A DNA stretch of 64,000 nt from Panagrolaimus kolymaensis (GCA_028622995.1 JAJQJQ010000005.1:7130001-7194000); one strand, 5' to 3'. Positions 23,801-36,879 are shown, counted from the stretch's first letter. Translations and numbers: made by a program. Notes: generated from the letters alone by a model not told the origin.

Positions 23801-25380
23801 TTTTAGTCCACAGATTTCAGAATTTTAATAAATATATTTTAAATTAGCAAACATGATGAGTAGAAAAAAGGGAGAAGGAATTGAATTCTAAATGAAGCAA
23901 CAAAAATGGGTTAATTTTGTAGGAAAAACGGAAGCCTTACTATCGAATAATTTTTTTCTTCTGATCAGAAATTTTCTCTATTAAATAAACCAACTACAAA
24001 TAAACAAAGATATTAGGCAAAACTGCTTTTGAAAAAAAAGCACGGAAAAAAAATTTAAAACTGTACAAAAATTTCGATTGTAGAGAGAAGAAGAAAAAAA
24101 CAAGGTCAAGCCGATAATATCTTTTTAAATGGCTACCTTTTTTTGTCCCTCTCTGATTGTGCTTTTTTTACGATGTAATAAATGACAACGAAAAAAAGAA
24201 GGCTTGAAATAAAGAAATCACGCATGAATTCATTCATTCTTCACCTGTCAAAGAAAATTAATAAATAAAAAGTCCTTGGCAACAGAGAAATTTTTAAATC
24301 GAGTGGAAAAGCTAAATTACAGATATTCTTGAGAAGGTGTTAATTTTAAAAGTTTACTATACGAGTTTACTAAAAATAGCATTAATAAAAATAAACATAA
24401 TTTATAGGCCAAAAATAAATTTAAAAGCATAAAACATCTATTTATAAGTTTTAAAATTAAACCTTTATGGAAGGTCTCGAACAAATTTAATCTTCACTGG
24501 GTTTCACACTCATCATCATCTTTCCCTAAACCCATTACTTTTTTTTAAAATCATTATTCCCATTCTTTACAATAAAAGAATTTTGTTTAATGAAAAGAAG
24601 AATTACATTTTTTTGTGAATGGGTATTGGAGAATTGCCAACGACAACAAAAAAATTCAGATACAAAGAAATCAAAAATAATGCAACTTTTTTTATTGCTT
24701 TTTCTGTATGCTTTTCATGTTTTGAAAACAAACCTTCGAAAGTATGAAAGAAAAGTCAGAAAAGCAACAAGCAAAAAGTTTACACCTTTCTTTTCTAAAA
24801 TCAAGCTTTTCAAATTTGAGTATAAACTTTACAGAAGCCACTCTTCATTATTAAAAAAAACTAACAAAAAACGAAATTTACGAATGTTTCAAAAAAGGAA
24901 AAAGATTGCAGCTACAAAGTGCCTCTAAAACGAAGCAAAAAATGACTGAAAGGGAGTTATGGCAACATCAAGAAAGAAGAAGAAGAAATGCAAAACAATG
25001 AAATGGACAATGGACACTCTGAGAAAAAAAAGAAGCATAAAGGTTAACCTTTTTGTGTTGAACGGTCATAAAAACAAAAAGCTTGTAACTCGATCGTCGC
25101 CACTATAAATGCCAGCCAAACACAATAAAAGTTGCTTGAAAAAAGGATTTTTTTTTCTTCATTTCTATGAGGCGATCATTCTTTACAAAAGAAAGTGGTT
25201 ATTTATTTTCTAGTTTAAATTTCTTTATATGTAAATGGAAATTTGTCAAAATTCTAATAGTCAACGAGATTTTGTGGATTCATTTGAAACAGACATTCAA
25301 GGGTTAAAAGGGAACTTAATTTTTTCGATGGAGCAAGTATGCTTCAAAAAAGTCATTTTTAATTCACAACATTTTGTGTG

Positions 25381-25968
25381 AAAAGTTAGCAAGCTTCTAA
25401 CTAATAAATAAATAAATAGCAAAATTCTTTGTTTCTTTGTTCCTACAAAAAAGGCATTGAACTCCGGTGAGATGGAACGTGATTGTTGCTCACAAACAAA
25501 TAAACACCTGCTTTGCTTCTTCTTTTTCCTTCTTTTTATTTTTTGCGCAATCTGTGCCAGCTTTCACACTTTTTTTCTTCTTCACAAAGGTCGTTTGCGG
25601 TTCCTTGATGCTGCTTACTTTCATGAGAGGTTTTTTGGGAATAAAAAATCACATAAAAACATCTTTTTTTCGAAGGAATGCATTGGTTTTCTTTCATTTT
25701 CTCACACCATTTCTCTTTTTTAAATTGGTTTTGTAATTATACGAAATAATTTTTTTTATTAATGCAAGATAATTAAAACAAAAATAATAATAACTTTTGA
25801 GGAGGTAAGAAAAGCTAAAATTTGCCTGAAAAAAGGCATTCTCGAAGCCCAACGATGATAAGCAAATTTGGATTCACCATTTCAAAGCGAAATTATGATC
25901 CAAATTCTTCAATATTTTCATCAATTTTTTCATATTCATAATTACCTTGTCCATTCGTTTTAATAAAT
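25381..25968 (-). pseudogene. decayed duplicate of the ABCD3 tail and its 3' flank
   Basis: This segment matches 30873-31465 in the same orientation with many small indels and substitutions. On the minus strand its upper end still encodes the last ~20 residues of the ABCD3 transporter, [13 protein letters not shown] then IEEFGS and a stop at 25893-25895, but no ATP-binding domain precedes it. The remainder copies the gene's 3' flank, including the well-conserved block around 25455-25510. It is a dead fragment left by a segmental duplication. Confidence 0.85.
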
Positions 25969-26431
25969 TCTTGCACGAATAACGAATTCGTGACGGCCTT
26001 GCTAACAGAAATTAAACAAAAATTATAAAGTTTATCTGTGTTGCTTCACCAAATAAATGAAACAAGAAATGAGGGTTATGATTCATGACCTACAAAATGG
26101 TTTTGAAAAAAAAGCGCTATGTTTCAAATGAATTGATATTCCAAGAAAGCTCAAAATAATTCGAAGTCAAAGCAAAGACGATGCTTGAATAAGAGTAATA
26201 AAACCCACAAAAAAATAATTGTTTTTTCGATATGTTTATTATAAAAAAGTTTGAAAAAAGCCGCGGTAATTCTTACTAGCCATAAAATCCCATCACGATT
26301 ACAGTACATTCGTAAGCGTAATATGCAATTCATCAATCTCGAAAAAAGTTGTAGTTGCAATGACTTTCCGATATTTTTTCGTTTCAACTCGCACATTTTA
26401 TTTATTTGCTTTTGATTTTTCAGAATCCACA

Positions 26432-28136
26432 ATGCCGCCGCTATCTATCAGAACTATTCGACCAGCTAAATCAAAAAGAAGAAGTTTATCAAAGAAACCT
26501 GCAACTTCAAAGAATGAAGATTTGAAAAAGAAAGATATCAAGAAAGAAACTACAGTCAAAGTTGGAAGAAAGAGAAAGTTGAGCTCTACCGAAGATAATG
26601 TTGGAACTTCGTCACAAGCAAAGAAAACTCGAGCTGTCAAAGATATTCATGGATATGAAGATTTCATCAATACGACATCTGGGGACCGTGTGCTTACTTG
26701 TGGAGAAGGTGAACAACTTGGACATCCTGGAAGAACAACCACAAAGAAACCTCGAGCGATTGGAACTTTACCAGAAGATACGAAAATATTGCAGGTATGT
26801 ACTTCTTTTCTTCCTTCCATAAAACAAATTGACCTTTATTATTTTTTAGGTTGTTGCTGGTGGTGTACATACAGCAATATTAACAGAAAAACATGAAGTT
26901 TATAGCTGTGGAATCAATGAAGGTGGAACCGTTCCTGTCAAAGATTTAGCTGCAGAAGAAACTAAAGATGAGCTCACAATTATTGAATTTGATAAAGAAG
27001 TGAAAAAAGAAGGAAATATTGTTCAACTTACTGCAGGAGCAGGTTTCACTGCAGCTTTAACCAATCGTGGAAGTGTTATTGCATGGGGAAATTTGCGAGT
27101 AAGTTCTTTTCTTCTTCATGCTTTCTTCTTTTTAATACTTATTTATTTTAGGATGAAAATGGTGCTGTTGAAGTTCATAGCCTTTTTGATAAAATGAAGA
27201 AAGGGCCAACAGTGATTTTACACCATAAAAATGTTGTGATTGTTAAAATTGCAGCAGGTGAAAATCATCTTGTTATGCTATCTTCTGAAGGCGAAATATA
27301 CACTTTTGGTGAAGGCTCTCATGGACAACTTGGAAGTTCAACTCGTACAAAGCACATTCGATCTGGATATATGGCAGATGATTCAGGAAAACATCTTCGA
27401 CGTCAAGTATTGGAAAAGAATAAATTTGTCAAGTTCACAAATGTTTTTGCTGGTGGATTTTGGACTATGGCACGCTCTACTGATGGTCGAATATTTGCAT
27501 GTGGATTGAATAATTATGGTCAACTTGGTTTTCCTTTACCATCTGATGATGCTTCTTCTGCTGCTGTGGCTAATGGACAACAAGAAGATTTGGAAGAACA
27601 AAATAAGAAGCTCAAAATTGATCGATTGGTTCCATCTCCTGCTTTTTCATTGGATAAGAATTGGACGCATATTTCTGGTGTTAAACATATTGTTGCTCGA
27701 AATGATGTTGGAGAAGTTTATGGTATTGGTTTAAATACCGATAACGAACTTGGCATTGGAACTTATAAAGGAAAGGAAGATGAAGAACATTGGAGATATT
27801 TTGAACTTCAAAAAATCGAATTTCCTGAAAATGTCAAAATTTCTGGTATCTCTGCTACTCTTGGTTGTTCCATTGCATGGACTAATGAAGGTTAGTTTGC
27901 TTTCTTTATCTTGTTTTTATACCTTTATTATGTGTGTTTGTTTTTTAGGCACTGCTTATGGTTTTGGTTTTGATTCCGTTGGTCAACTTGGTCTTGGTAA
28001 TAATGAAGAAGAAGACAAATGCGTCATCACTCCAAGAAAAATCACTTCGGCTCATTTGGATGATTACAAAATTATTTCCGTTGATATCGCTGACAATCAT
28101 GCTGTATTTCTTGCTGCTAAAAATGCCAATTTATAA
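26432..28136 (+). CDS. RCC1: regulator of chromosome condensation RCC1 (Ran exchange factor), 512 aa
   Basis: Four exons: 26432-26794, 26850-27098, 27152-27890 and 27949-28136. The basic N-terminus ([23 protein letters not shown]) is a likely nuclear-localisation and chromatin-binding tail. It is followed by RCC1 propeller repeats, recognisable by [69 protein letters not shown] and [15 protein letters not shown]. In animals this protein charges Ran with GTP on chromatin and drives nuclear transport and spindle assembly. The ATG follows a tttttcag acceptor by eight bases, suggesting trans-splicing. An AATAAA lies at about 28262. Confidence 0.94.
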
Positions 28137-28549
28137 TTCTTGTCTTTCTCTTCTTTTGTTGTTATAAGCGTTTTATCTGCTTTCATATTATACTTTCGTT
28201 ACTGTATTATTTTTTGTTTCTGTTACATTTAGTTTAGTGATTTTCTTGTTGTTTAGTTTTAAATAAAGTGAAAACTTTAATTCACGTTCACTTTGATTTT
28301 GTTTTGACACTAAATTTTTCTTCTTTTCTTTCATTGTGTTGATTTCCCAGACTAACAATAGAGCTTTTCACAAACAAATTCACACTTATTTATACTTGTA
28401 CAGTCTAAAACTCAAATACTAATACATATCAAAAATTGGAGCTGATATATGAATGAAAACAAATGTGTTTTTTTCAAATTTATTCAAGACAATAATTACA
28501 TTAAAATATACAAAAAAAGGTATGAAGATGAACCATAGTCATTATATAT

Positions 28550-30544
28550 TTATTCTCTCAGTGCTGCATCCTTTTTTCTTTTGATGGTTGGAATATTTTT
28601 GGTTGTTCTTTGAGCAGGTTGTTCACATGACCATAATGCTTTAGTCTTTGGTTCTTTTGATCTTGTTTCACATTTCTTCGGTTCTTTGATTTTCGTTTCA
28701 TTTGGCTCTATGAATTTTGATTCTTCAGGTTGGTTTTGAGTTGGTGAATCACGATTGGAATTCAAATTCTGGAATGAATGTGTTGCAAGTACTTCCTCAG
28801 TTGATTCGGTTATTTGAAGTCGTTGAACACCAGGGATAAGATTGACCGTGTATTCAGATGCTTCCGGAATTTTCATTAATGGATCTTCTTCCTGAAGAGA
28901 AATAATCTTCTTGACGATATCATTGAAATCTGGACGTTGTTCAATTTCTTTTTCCCTAAATAATAATGTAATGATTTCAAACAAGCAAAAATAAATACAA
29001 AACATACCAACAACTTTTCAAAAGTGCAACGACGGTTGGTGGAGTTCTTTCAGGTGGTGATGGCATATTTCCATGACGTATGTTTTTGCTGATTTCTTTG
29101 TTGTTGTTGTTTTCTGCCCAAGGTTTTATTCCATTATTGAAGATTTCATAAACGAGTACACCATACGACCAGACATCAGATTTAATTGAAAATTGTGGCT
29201 CACGTTTGATTGTTTCTGGAGCCATCCATCTGAAAATAATAAAGGATTAGTATTATTTTATCTTTTAAGGATGTTGTTAATTAATTAAAAAATAGCGAAT
29301 GCTTCCAAAATGAAATTTTGAATGGTGATAAAATGATAAATATACCGTAGAGGAACACTTCTTTTGAAATCTTCATCAATTCCATTATCAGCAGCTTTGC
29401 CCAGGATCTTCGATAAACCAAAGTCAGCTATTTTGATAAAGCCTTCAGCCGATATTAGGCAGTTTCGAGCAGCTAAATCCTAAAAAATATTCAATTAGTT
29501 TCAGAAGCAACTAAAAGAAAAAACAAACATACTCGATGGATGCATTGATGATGATGTAAGTATCGAAGGCCACGAGCTGTTTCAAGAATGAATACGCCTC
29601 TTTCACCAATAGAAATATTTTCCCCATATTTGACGAGATGATGATCCAAAGCTCCACCAGGACAATATTCCATTATGAGCGAGATTGGAGGTTTATCACA
29701 TACGACGCCATAAAATTTGATCACATTTCGATGAGAGTAGCGTTGCATCACTTTGACTTCTTTCATTAAGACATTTTTTTCTTCATCATCATTTTCATTT
29801 ATGACTTCTTTATCAGTTTCAAGCAATATCTAAAAAAAGTATTTTATGCTGGTACTTCATTAAACAAATTTTAAACAACTAGCCTTAACAGCCACTGGGA
29901 TCCGACTTTCATTCTTCTTCTTTTTGTATTTTCCTTTGAGAACTTTAGCAAAATTTCCTTGTCCAAGTTTGGAAGAAGCATCAACGAAGACATGCGAATA
30001 TGGGATGATGTATTTTGGACGAGATATAGCACGTTGAAGCATGACATCTTTAACAACTGGATGAACCTGAAAAAGATTAAACGATTAAAAATCAAATAAC
30101 TGAGTCAAACAAAAAAAATCTTACCTTGTAAAAGTTGATGAGTTCGATCAGAGATTTAAATCGTTGACGACCAGATTGCTTCGAAAAAAATTCTTGGATT
30201 GTTACTTTTGTACTTTTTCTTGTTCTCGCGTGTTGAAACGTTTTCATTTCCCATGTTTGATTCTTGCTATCGAAGAACAGTGAAAGATGTTGGATTACAG
30301 CAGCTTTGTTGTTGCTACCAGATTGCGAACAAACACATAAGATGAATTCCATTCTTTGACCAGAGCATTTTGCACGAACCAAGAAGTCACCTTTCTTTTG
30401 AAGCGATGGTTCAATTTCAGTTCTTGTTCGAAGGCCATGATACCATGTTTCAAGATGGAATGGAGCGAGTGGATCATATTTGATGTTGTTGTTGTTTCCA
30501 TCACGATTGTTTGACACCATGCTAACCATTTTTATTGAAGACAA
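28550..30544 (-). CDS. SH2-domain non-receptor tyrosine kinase, FER/FES-like, about 555 aa
   Basis: Six exons: 30544-30125, 30066 to 29866 or 29884, 29829-29533, 29479-29346, 29229-29008 and 28955-28550. An SH2 domain opens with WYHGL and has the phosphotyrosine-binding strand GDFLVRAKCSG. The kinase domain has LGQGNFAKVLKGKY, VAVK, HRDLAARN, DFGLSK, WMAPE and SDVWSYGV, so it should be active. A ~90-residue Glu/Lys/Pro-rich tail follows. This SH2-kinase layout without SH3 resembles the expanded nematode FER/SPE-8-like family, often active in the male germline (family knowledge, not seen here). The exon 2 donor is ambiguous: GTTTAA at 29865 adds six residues, and a GC donor (AAG|gctagt) gives VAVKILLE. 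Confidence 0.9.
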
Positions 30545-30872
30545 TAAAGTTGATCACCAGCAACGATGAAATATTTTTCTTCCAAATGACGAAGACGCTT
30601 AAAAAAATCGAATGAATTGCTTTTGAAAGTGAATGAGTGGAATCATGCAAATTTTTTGAAAAAAGCCAAAACTTTTCCAACAACTTTTTCTCATAATACA
30701 CAAATTATCTGTGGAATTCGATGGGGAATGAAACGCAAATTTTTTCGTCATCATTTTTTTTTGTTATCGAACTTTATGGCATTAGTGGGCAATCAAAGAT
30801 TGAATGTTTGTTAAACCTATTTAACGGCTGGGTTTGCTTCGAAGAAATAGCCATGTATTTGCTAATTTTGTT

Positions 30873-31465
30873 TTAAAAAGTTAGCAGCAAGCTTCTCACT
30901 AATAAATAACAATTGTTTCTTTATTCCTACAAAAAAGGCATTGAACTCCGGTGAGATGGAACGTGATTGTTGCTCACAAACAAATAAACACCTGCTTTGC
31001 TTCTTCTTCCCTCAATTCATTTTTTGCGCAATCTGTGCCAGCTTTCACACTTTTTTTCTTCTTCACAAAGGTCGTTTGCAGTTCCTTCATGCTGCTTACT
31101 TTCATGAGAGGTTTTTTGGGAATAAAAAAAATCACATAAAAACATATTTTTTAATTCATTGGTTTTCTTTTATTTTCTCACATAATTTCTCCTTCTTTTT
31201 ATTGGTTTTGTAATATTATACGAAATAATTTTTAAGATTATTTTATTAATGCAAGATAATTAATTTTTACACAAAAAAATAATAACTTTTGAGGAGAGAG
31301 GTAAGAAAAGCTAATTATGTTATAAAGAAGCTCAACGTAGAAAAGCAAAGTTGGCTTCCAATTGGGATTCATCATTTCAAAACAATATTAAGATCCAAAT
31401 TCTTCAACATTTTCATCAATTTTTTCATATTCATAATTACCTTGTCCATCCATTTTAAGATAATA
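30873..31465. repeat. duplicated segment, parent copy at the ABCD3 3' end
   Basis: This ~590-bp stretch spans the last codons of ABCD3 and its 3' flank and recurs in decayed form at 25381-25968, in the same orientation. The block from about 30935 to 31000 is nearly unchanged between the copies, while the rest has small indels. The two copies flank the RCC1 and SH2-kinase genes as direct repeats about 5.5 kb apart. Confidence 0.85.
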
Positions 31466-33768
31466 ATCATGATGGACCCAAAGAGATTTTCGATGGGATA
31501 CTGTGAATAAAGTGATACCCAATTCTCGACATTTGTTATACATTTCACCTTCAACATCAACTGAAACAGCACTCGTGCATTCATCCAAAATTGCATATTG
31601 TGGACGATGATAAAAAAGTCGGGCCATGGCAATTCGTTGTTTTTCACCACCTGATAAAACATCCATCCAATCTTGAACTGAATCCCATCCACCTTCACGT
31701 TGAAGGATGTAAGCAAGTTGGACGCGATCGAGAAATTCAATGAGATCACGATCAGTGATTCCTTTCTTTCGCATATCTGACGGTTTATCAGGATAAATAA
31801 CTTGATCTCGAAGAGTTCCCAATGTCATGTATGGTCTCTGAAATAAAAATAAATAGTTTGATGTAAGAAATCTCAAAATGATACTTGTGGAACATAAAAA
31901 AGTTTTCCTTTAGCTGGTTTAGTTAAAATTCCACCAAAAAGTGGCCAAAGTTCACCCAAAATCCTAAACAATGATGATTTTCCACAACCATTTGGCCCAC
32001 AAATAAGGACATTACGACCACTTGGAACTTCAAAATTTAATGATGGAATTAAAACATCACCATTTGGAGTTACTAATGGAACATTTTCGAATTTAATAAT
32101 ATTATCTCGAATAATAAGTTCTCCTGTGCCTGGTGCAAGAAGTTTATCTGAAACCATGGCTCCATCAGTAACCATAGTTCTTTCATATTTGCCACTTTGA
32201 AGATCTTTTAAAACGCTCATGAGAGTATCGACTCGAGTAGTAAATCCACTGAGACGAGTCATTTCACGGCCAGCAAGGGCAAGGCGACCCAAAGCTTCAG
32301 CAAGTTTAAACATCATTCGACCAGAATTGTAATAATCCTACAATGTTTTTGTTATTTTAAAGCCAAAAAACTTTTTTTGACTCACTTGAATTAATTCATT
32401 CTTTGATTTTGCCATCATAGAAGTATTATTTTTATTGAAAAATGGTCTTGAAACCGTGTACCATCCAACAACAGTGGCTGCATATTTCGCGATTATATTA
32501 TCACAAAAACCAATTCCAAAACGGAATAAAATCATTGAACGTAAATGTGAAATCATTCGTTGAAAAGCAGACAGAACTGATTGTTTTTCTCGTTCATTTC
32601 CCTAAATTTAAAAGCTACCATAGTAATTGCTTTTTTTTAAAGCACCAACTTGATAAAAAGCAATTTCTTCGCTATTCATAATTAACCGAGAATTAACAAA
32701 ACGAAATTCTCCTTCAAGTTGTTGTTCGGTAACTGTAAGTCTTCCAATGGGACGGCGAAGATAAGTAAGAAAAACACCACTAATGAGAAGATAAAAGAAT
32801 AAGCGAGATGGAGCCTGATATCCAAGTGCTCCGCTAAGTTTCCAAACATAAAGTGCCACATCAACGAGAGGTTTGGAGAGATTAGAATAAAGTTCAACTA
32901 TGCCTTCACAAAATCTATCGACATCTTGAGTTAAAAGTTGATCAGCATTTGCAATACGATTATCCAAATTTGACATTTTATAAAATGTAAATCCACTATA
33001 AAAATCAGAAATATAAGTTTAATATTTTCAGCATAGTTGGACTTACTCTAAATATTGTGAATAAAGATGATTTGTAAGACGTTCTCTAAATCGCAATTTT
33101 AATTCGCTTAAACTAAACTTCAAAAGACTGTTGACTACACTAACAGTTGGCATACACATTAAATAATGAAGAACGGAATCACGGAAAAGTTCCTTATTTC
33201 TATCAATGATTGCTCTAAAAATATGGGTTTTTTTTACAGATAAAATAATTACAAAAGCGTATTGAATTGAAATTTTTGATAAGCAACGTGTATGATAGCT
33301 TTTAAAAACATAAAATATTTAGGCCAATCAAAATCCAAAATTACAAACAAAACTCACGCTTCAATTCCAGTGGAAGTCATAATCATCCAAACATCCGCAT
33401 AAGTTCGACACAGAAGAGTAATAGCGATTAAAACCATATAAAAAACTTCAGCCGAAAATAAACGTGGAATTAAAATTTTTGAAATTCTAACTAATTTTTT
33501 AATAAATTTCATATCAACATATGATTTTTCTGTTGGCTTTTTGCTATTATTATCCTGCTTCTTTGAATATGAAACTTTAGACCGTAGTCGACTAAAAGCA
33601 TTAAATTAAAATGCATCTTCAAGCTTGATGGAAAAATTCTTACCCAAGTCCATGTTTTCTACGATATGCATTAATAACAATTAAAAATGCTCCAATACCA
33701 AACAATGTTGGAGTTAATTTTCGAATAAGTGGCGCCGAAATTGCAAGCCTACTAAGAACCGCCGCCAT
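31388..33768 (-). CDS. ABCD3: peroxisomal ABC half-transporter ABCD3/PMP70, 663 aa
   Basis: Seven exons: 33768-33644, 33591-33358, 33214-33047, 32995-32650, 32601-32386, 32337-31885 and 31837-31388. The N-terminal membrane half contains the ABCD signature stretch [20 protein letters not shown] and the EAA-like [15 protein letters not shown]. The nucleotide-binding domain has Walker [10 protein letters not shown], signature LSGGEKQR, Walker [11 protein letters not shown] and the switch His in SHRKS. The length is almost that of human ABCD3. Members dimerise in the peroxisomal membrane and import acyl-CoAs or fatty acids for beta-oxidation. ABCD1/2 are close alternatives, but the order of motifs fits PMP70 best. 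Confidence 0.94.
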
Positions 33769-34524
33769 TATTTTGATGGTTATCGATCAATTAATGAATA
33801 ATAATAAAAAAAAACGATGAAAAAATTAGAAGGAAATCGGTGATTAAAACAAAATTATAGTCAGAAAGAAAAGGAGACCTTTCCGACGACAATCTTCAAG
33901 AAAATAAAACTACTACGCCTTATATGAATGTGAATGTTCCCTCCATCCATTTTTCTTTGTCTCCCCTACAATCTTTGTGTCTTTAGTTTTGTTTCAAAGG
34001 ATCCATATTTCAACGAGATATTAACTACAAATAATAGTTAATTTACAAAATTAGCACCAATTTTTAAAAGAAAAGTAAATGTTTTTAAAAATGTTCCAAT
34101 TAAGCTCTTAAAAAGTTTATAAATCTGATCTTTAAATTGCTTTACTTCACCTAAAACATTTTTAATGTTTGTTTATATTCTATTCTAGTTTGTTGATACA
34201 ACAACTATAACATATGTGCTTTTTATTTAATAAGAAAAAACTATTCAAAATTTTTTGTACATAAGCTTCGGCATCAATAATAACTGATGCAAGTAGTTAT
34301 TGGATACACATACAAGTTGTAATAAATAAAATATATTAATAATTCCACACTGACTAGATGTGGGCTAAAAAATTACTATCTTTGTCCAAAAGGTTGAATA
34401 CTATATTTTACGCAGTTTTATTTATTAGTAAAGTAAGATAGATAAAGGTAAAACAATTCACGCTTTTAACAAAAAAAGTAAATGCAATAATCAAAATTAA
34501 GAAAACTCTGATAATAAAAAATGA
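33769..34524. other. intergenic, no gene seen
   Basis: AT-rich spacer between the ABCD3 start and the 3' end of the F-box-like gene on the same strand. The distance (756 bases) argues against an operon. No coding frame or repeat was recognised. Confidence 0.45.
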
Positions 34525-35567
34525 TTAGCTTTTGTCATATATTATGTCCACATGTGGAGGGACATAATTATTCAAAATTCTAAAATTAGGGGCATCACAC
34601 TTAGGTTCCCAAGCATCGAGGGTTTGATTAATAATGGCAGTAAAGTTTTCACCGAATTGTTCATCAAATTCTGAGAATGTTAAATAAAAGTGTGACTTTG
34701 GTCGAGCATTTTTCTGAAAAGAAAAATACGGTTGCTTGAATTAAAAAATAATTAAATTTACTTTAATAAAAATTGCAAAAGCATGTGCATTAAAATGTCT
34801 TGGAACTTGACTTAAACAACAACGGTATAATTTTTCAATTCGAATAAGAGAAGCCATTTTTTGTGCTGTTTCTGTAGTATATGCTTTAACCATGTATGTT
34901 GACCTAAAACACAAAGTTTTTTTCTTAATTCAAATCAAAGAAATTATATTTTTTTGTTGTAACTTCCATTTTCACGAAGTGATTAAAAAACCACACTCGG
35001 TGTTGTACTTCCTAAGACCGTTGACATTATGTGTAACTTCGGTCAAAAACTTTTTGATAATATGGTTTATAAAGAAATATCATAATTAATTTTAGCTTAC
35101 CAATAAATAGAATTTGCAGTAGGGACATAGTTTAAAAGTTCCTCAAAAGGTAATAAAGAGCCTTCAGGAGATTTTACGACAATATTACATGCAACAATAT
35201 TTAAAACTTTTGAAGTTAAGATTTCATACTCTTTTATTGTTAAAATTTGGAAATCTATCATAAGTACACTTAAATCCCATTTCCAAACTTTTTCTAATAA
35301 TAACGAAGTTGCCTTTTCTGGATTTTCATTCCCTCGTATTATAAATTGACGAAAAACATAAAACTTATAATCAAGCATATCAATTGCTGAAAGAGGAACC
35401 TTTACACATTCTTTCTTGTATCGTATGTTAAGAGAAGAATTTTCGACGTTAATAAAAAGACAGGGAATAATTTTCAATTTAACATAAAAATATTTGCAAG
35501 CTAAATAAAGTTTGTAAAAAAGTTCAGGAGAATATTGATGAGAAAGTTGTAAAATATTTTTAATCAT
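34525..35567 (-). CDS. nematode F-box-like protein, 265 aa
   Basis: Three exons: 35567-35101, 34903-34762 and 34713-34525, all in frame. The start region, with upstream in-frame NFSFPN then IMIKNILQL...LYLACKYFYVKLK, has the FP..I..I...LY..CK.F pattern of divergent nematode F-box proteins. It aligns with the C-terminal domain of the HAT fusion genes at 2998-4854 and 10416-12272. The rest is a leucine-rich, beta/alpha substrate-binding-like region without further motifs. Frame-open sequence lies upstream of the ATG (KFTARNAGNQ) without a good donor, so an additional first exon is possible. SCF-adaptor function is inferred from the family only. Confidence 0.68.
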
Positions 35568-36615
35568 TATATTTGGGAATGAGAAATTTTGATTACCAGC
35601 GTTTCTCGCTGTAAACTTCTGATGGACTTACATATCAAGAATAATATTCTTTTATCAAAAGGTAAACCCCATTAAAATCAGTTAGGAAGTAGCACCACTG
35701 TCAGCTAAAATTAGTAAAGAACTTAAAAAACGTCAAGATCTCGAAATTTAAAAATGAAAATATATATAAAGTATATCTTCTAATTTTTCGCCGCGCAAAG
35801 TTTCATTAATAGTATTTTTGTCGTTTCATGAAATTGAAAGAAGGGAACATTTTGAAAATGGTATGAACTTGGAAGGAAATAACTTACATTCCGCTTCCTG
35901 TGGGAATTAAATGGGAGAAGAAACACTGAATAATGGAAAAAATGTCACATAAATGTAACAAACCATAAAAAATTGTAAAAGAAATTTATAAATTTGCGAA
36001 AAAAGTAAATGAATTAGTTTTAGTTTATGAAAGTTCATCTTCCACGACTTTTGCAGATAAAACCTCGAATTTTTTTAAAAGGAAACGAATCACACACCAA
36101 AATATGGTAATGGCACGGTTTTATTTATTATAATATATCAAAGTTCACCACATTGCCTTGCAAAAATAAACAAAAGACACATGCTGGTGTAATATCACCT
36201 GAACAAAATCAATATAAATAGAGGTCAAATAATAACCTTTCAAGGAATATATGATTTGAGCCTTTAAGTTGTAAAATTTCATTCTTTATTGAAAGAATTG
36301 GTGAGTCATCGATTTTATAATAAAAATTCAATGTCATCAAATAAACAGCGATCACAAAAAAACAAGTAACACAATTATTGAAAGCTTTTAAAACTTGAAA
36401 ACTATGGGAGAATTAGATGTAAACATTTAAATAACAGTGTTTGAGGTAACTACCTCCAAAGTCAAAATATAAAAGCTCCTCTTTCATAACCTGCTCACCA
36501 AAAAAACAAAGCATTTTCAAATTTTTTATTTCATAAAACAATGACAAAATTAAACAAAAAAAGTAAACAATATTCTTGTGAAAAAAGAGAGATCAATGTT
36601 CATACGTAGACGACT
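35568..36615. other. intergenic, no gene seen
   Basis: AT-rich DNA between SmE and the F-box-like gene, both on the minus strand. No exon, repeat or RNA gene was recognised. It presumably holds the F-box-like gene's promoter or missing first exon near 35.6 kb. Confidence 0.4.
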
Positions 36616-36879
36616 TTAAGATTGTCCAACCATTTGAATAAGAGTAATGTTGTCACCTTTGAGCAAGATCCGGCCAACCTTCTTTCGTTCTGTTTGTTTA
36701 TGAACTTCTTCAGCTTCATCAATAACAAGATTCATATATTCATCGAAGCCAATGATGTATCCTTCAATACGTGTTTGAATATTTTCGTACAACCAAATTT
36801 GTACTCGAGTTCTTCCTTGTAAGCATCGAAAGATGAGATTAATTGGTTGGACCATTACTTTTTGAACTTTTGGCGGCAT
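36616..36879 (-). CDS. SNRPE: small nuclear ribonucleoprotein SmE, 87 aa
   Basis: This single-exon gene encodes an Sm protein of normal length. Sm motif 1 is visible as [20 protein letters not shown], with [18 protein letters not shown] following. Sm motif 2 is [13 protein letters not shown]. SmE forms, with six other Sm proteins, the ring on the U1, U2, U4 and U5 snRNAs needed for splicing in all eukaryotes. It is the smallest and most conserved gene of the window, and lack of introns is common for it. Confidence 0.96.
   Translation of the reverse strand: MPPKVQKVMVQPINLIFRCLQGRTRVQIWLYENIQTRIEGYIIGFDEYMNLVIDEAEEVHKQTERKKVGRILLKGDNITLIQMVGQS

Larger units (their letters stand above)
19383..26431. 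other. 7-kb gene desert between ADAM and RCC1
   Basis: No exon chain was found on either strand. The DNA is poly-A/poly-T-rich with a few GC-richer islands (about 20790-20960, 21250-21290, 21765-21800, 22600-22770, 25085-25115). A perfect CCACGTGG E-box lies at 19907-19914, upstream of the ADAM start. The element CTATAAATG occurs twice next to a GTCGCC/GGCGAC motif, near 21783 and 25104. A decayed copy of the ABCD3 tail lies at 25381-25968. A 112-codon Lys/Phe-rich frame at 24590-24928 is not convincing. Confidence 0.5.

Noticed and set aside
24590..24928. 112-codon Lys/Phe-rich frame in the gene desert
   Set aside because: AAA/TTT-driven composition, no domain, no partner exons and no SL-like acceptor near the start.
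25457..25736. Two overlapping ~89-codon frames near 25.5 kb (and similar at 30.95 kb)
   Set aside because: They lie in the duplicated 3' flank of ABCD3. The two copies do not preserve the frames beyond small indels, so no coding selection is seen.
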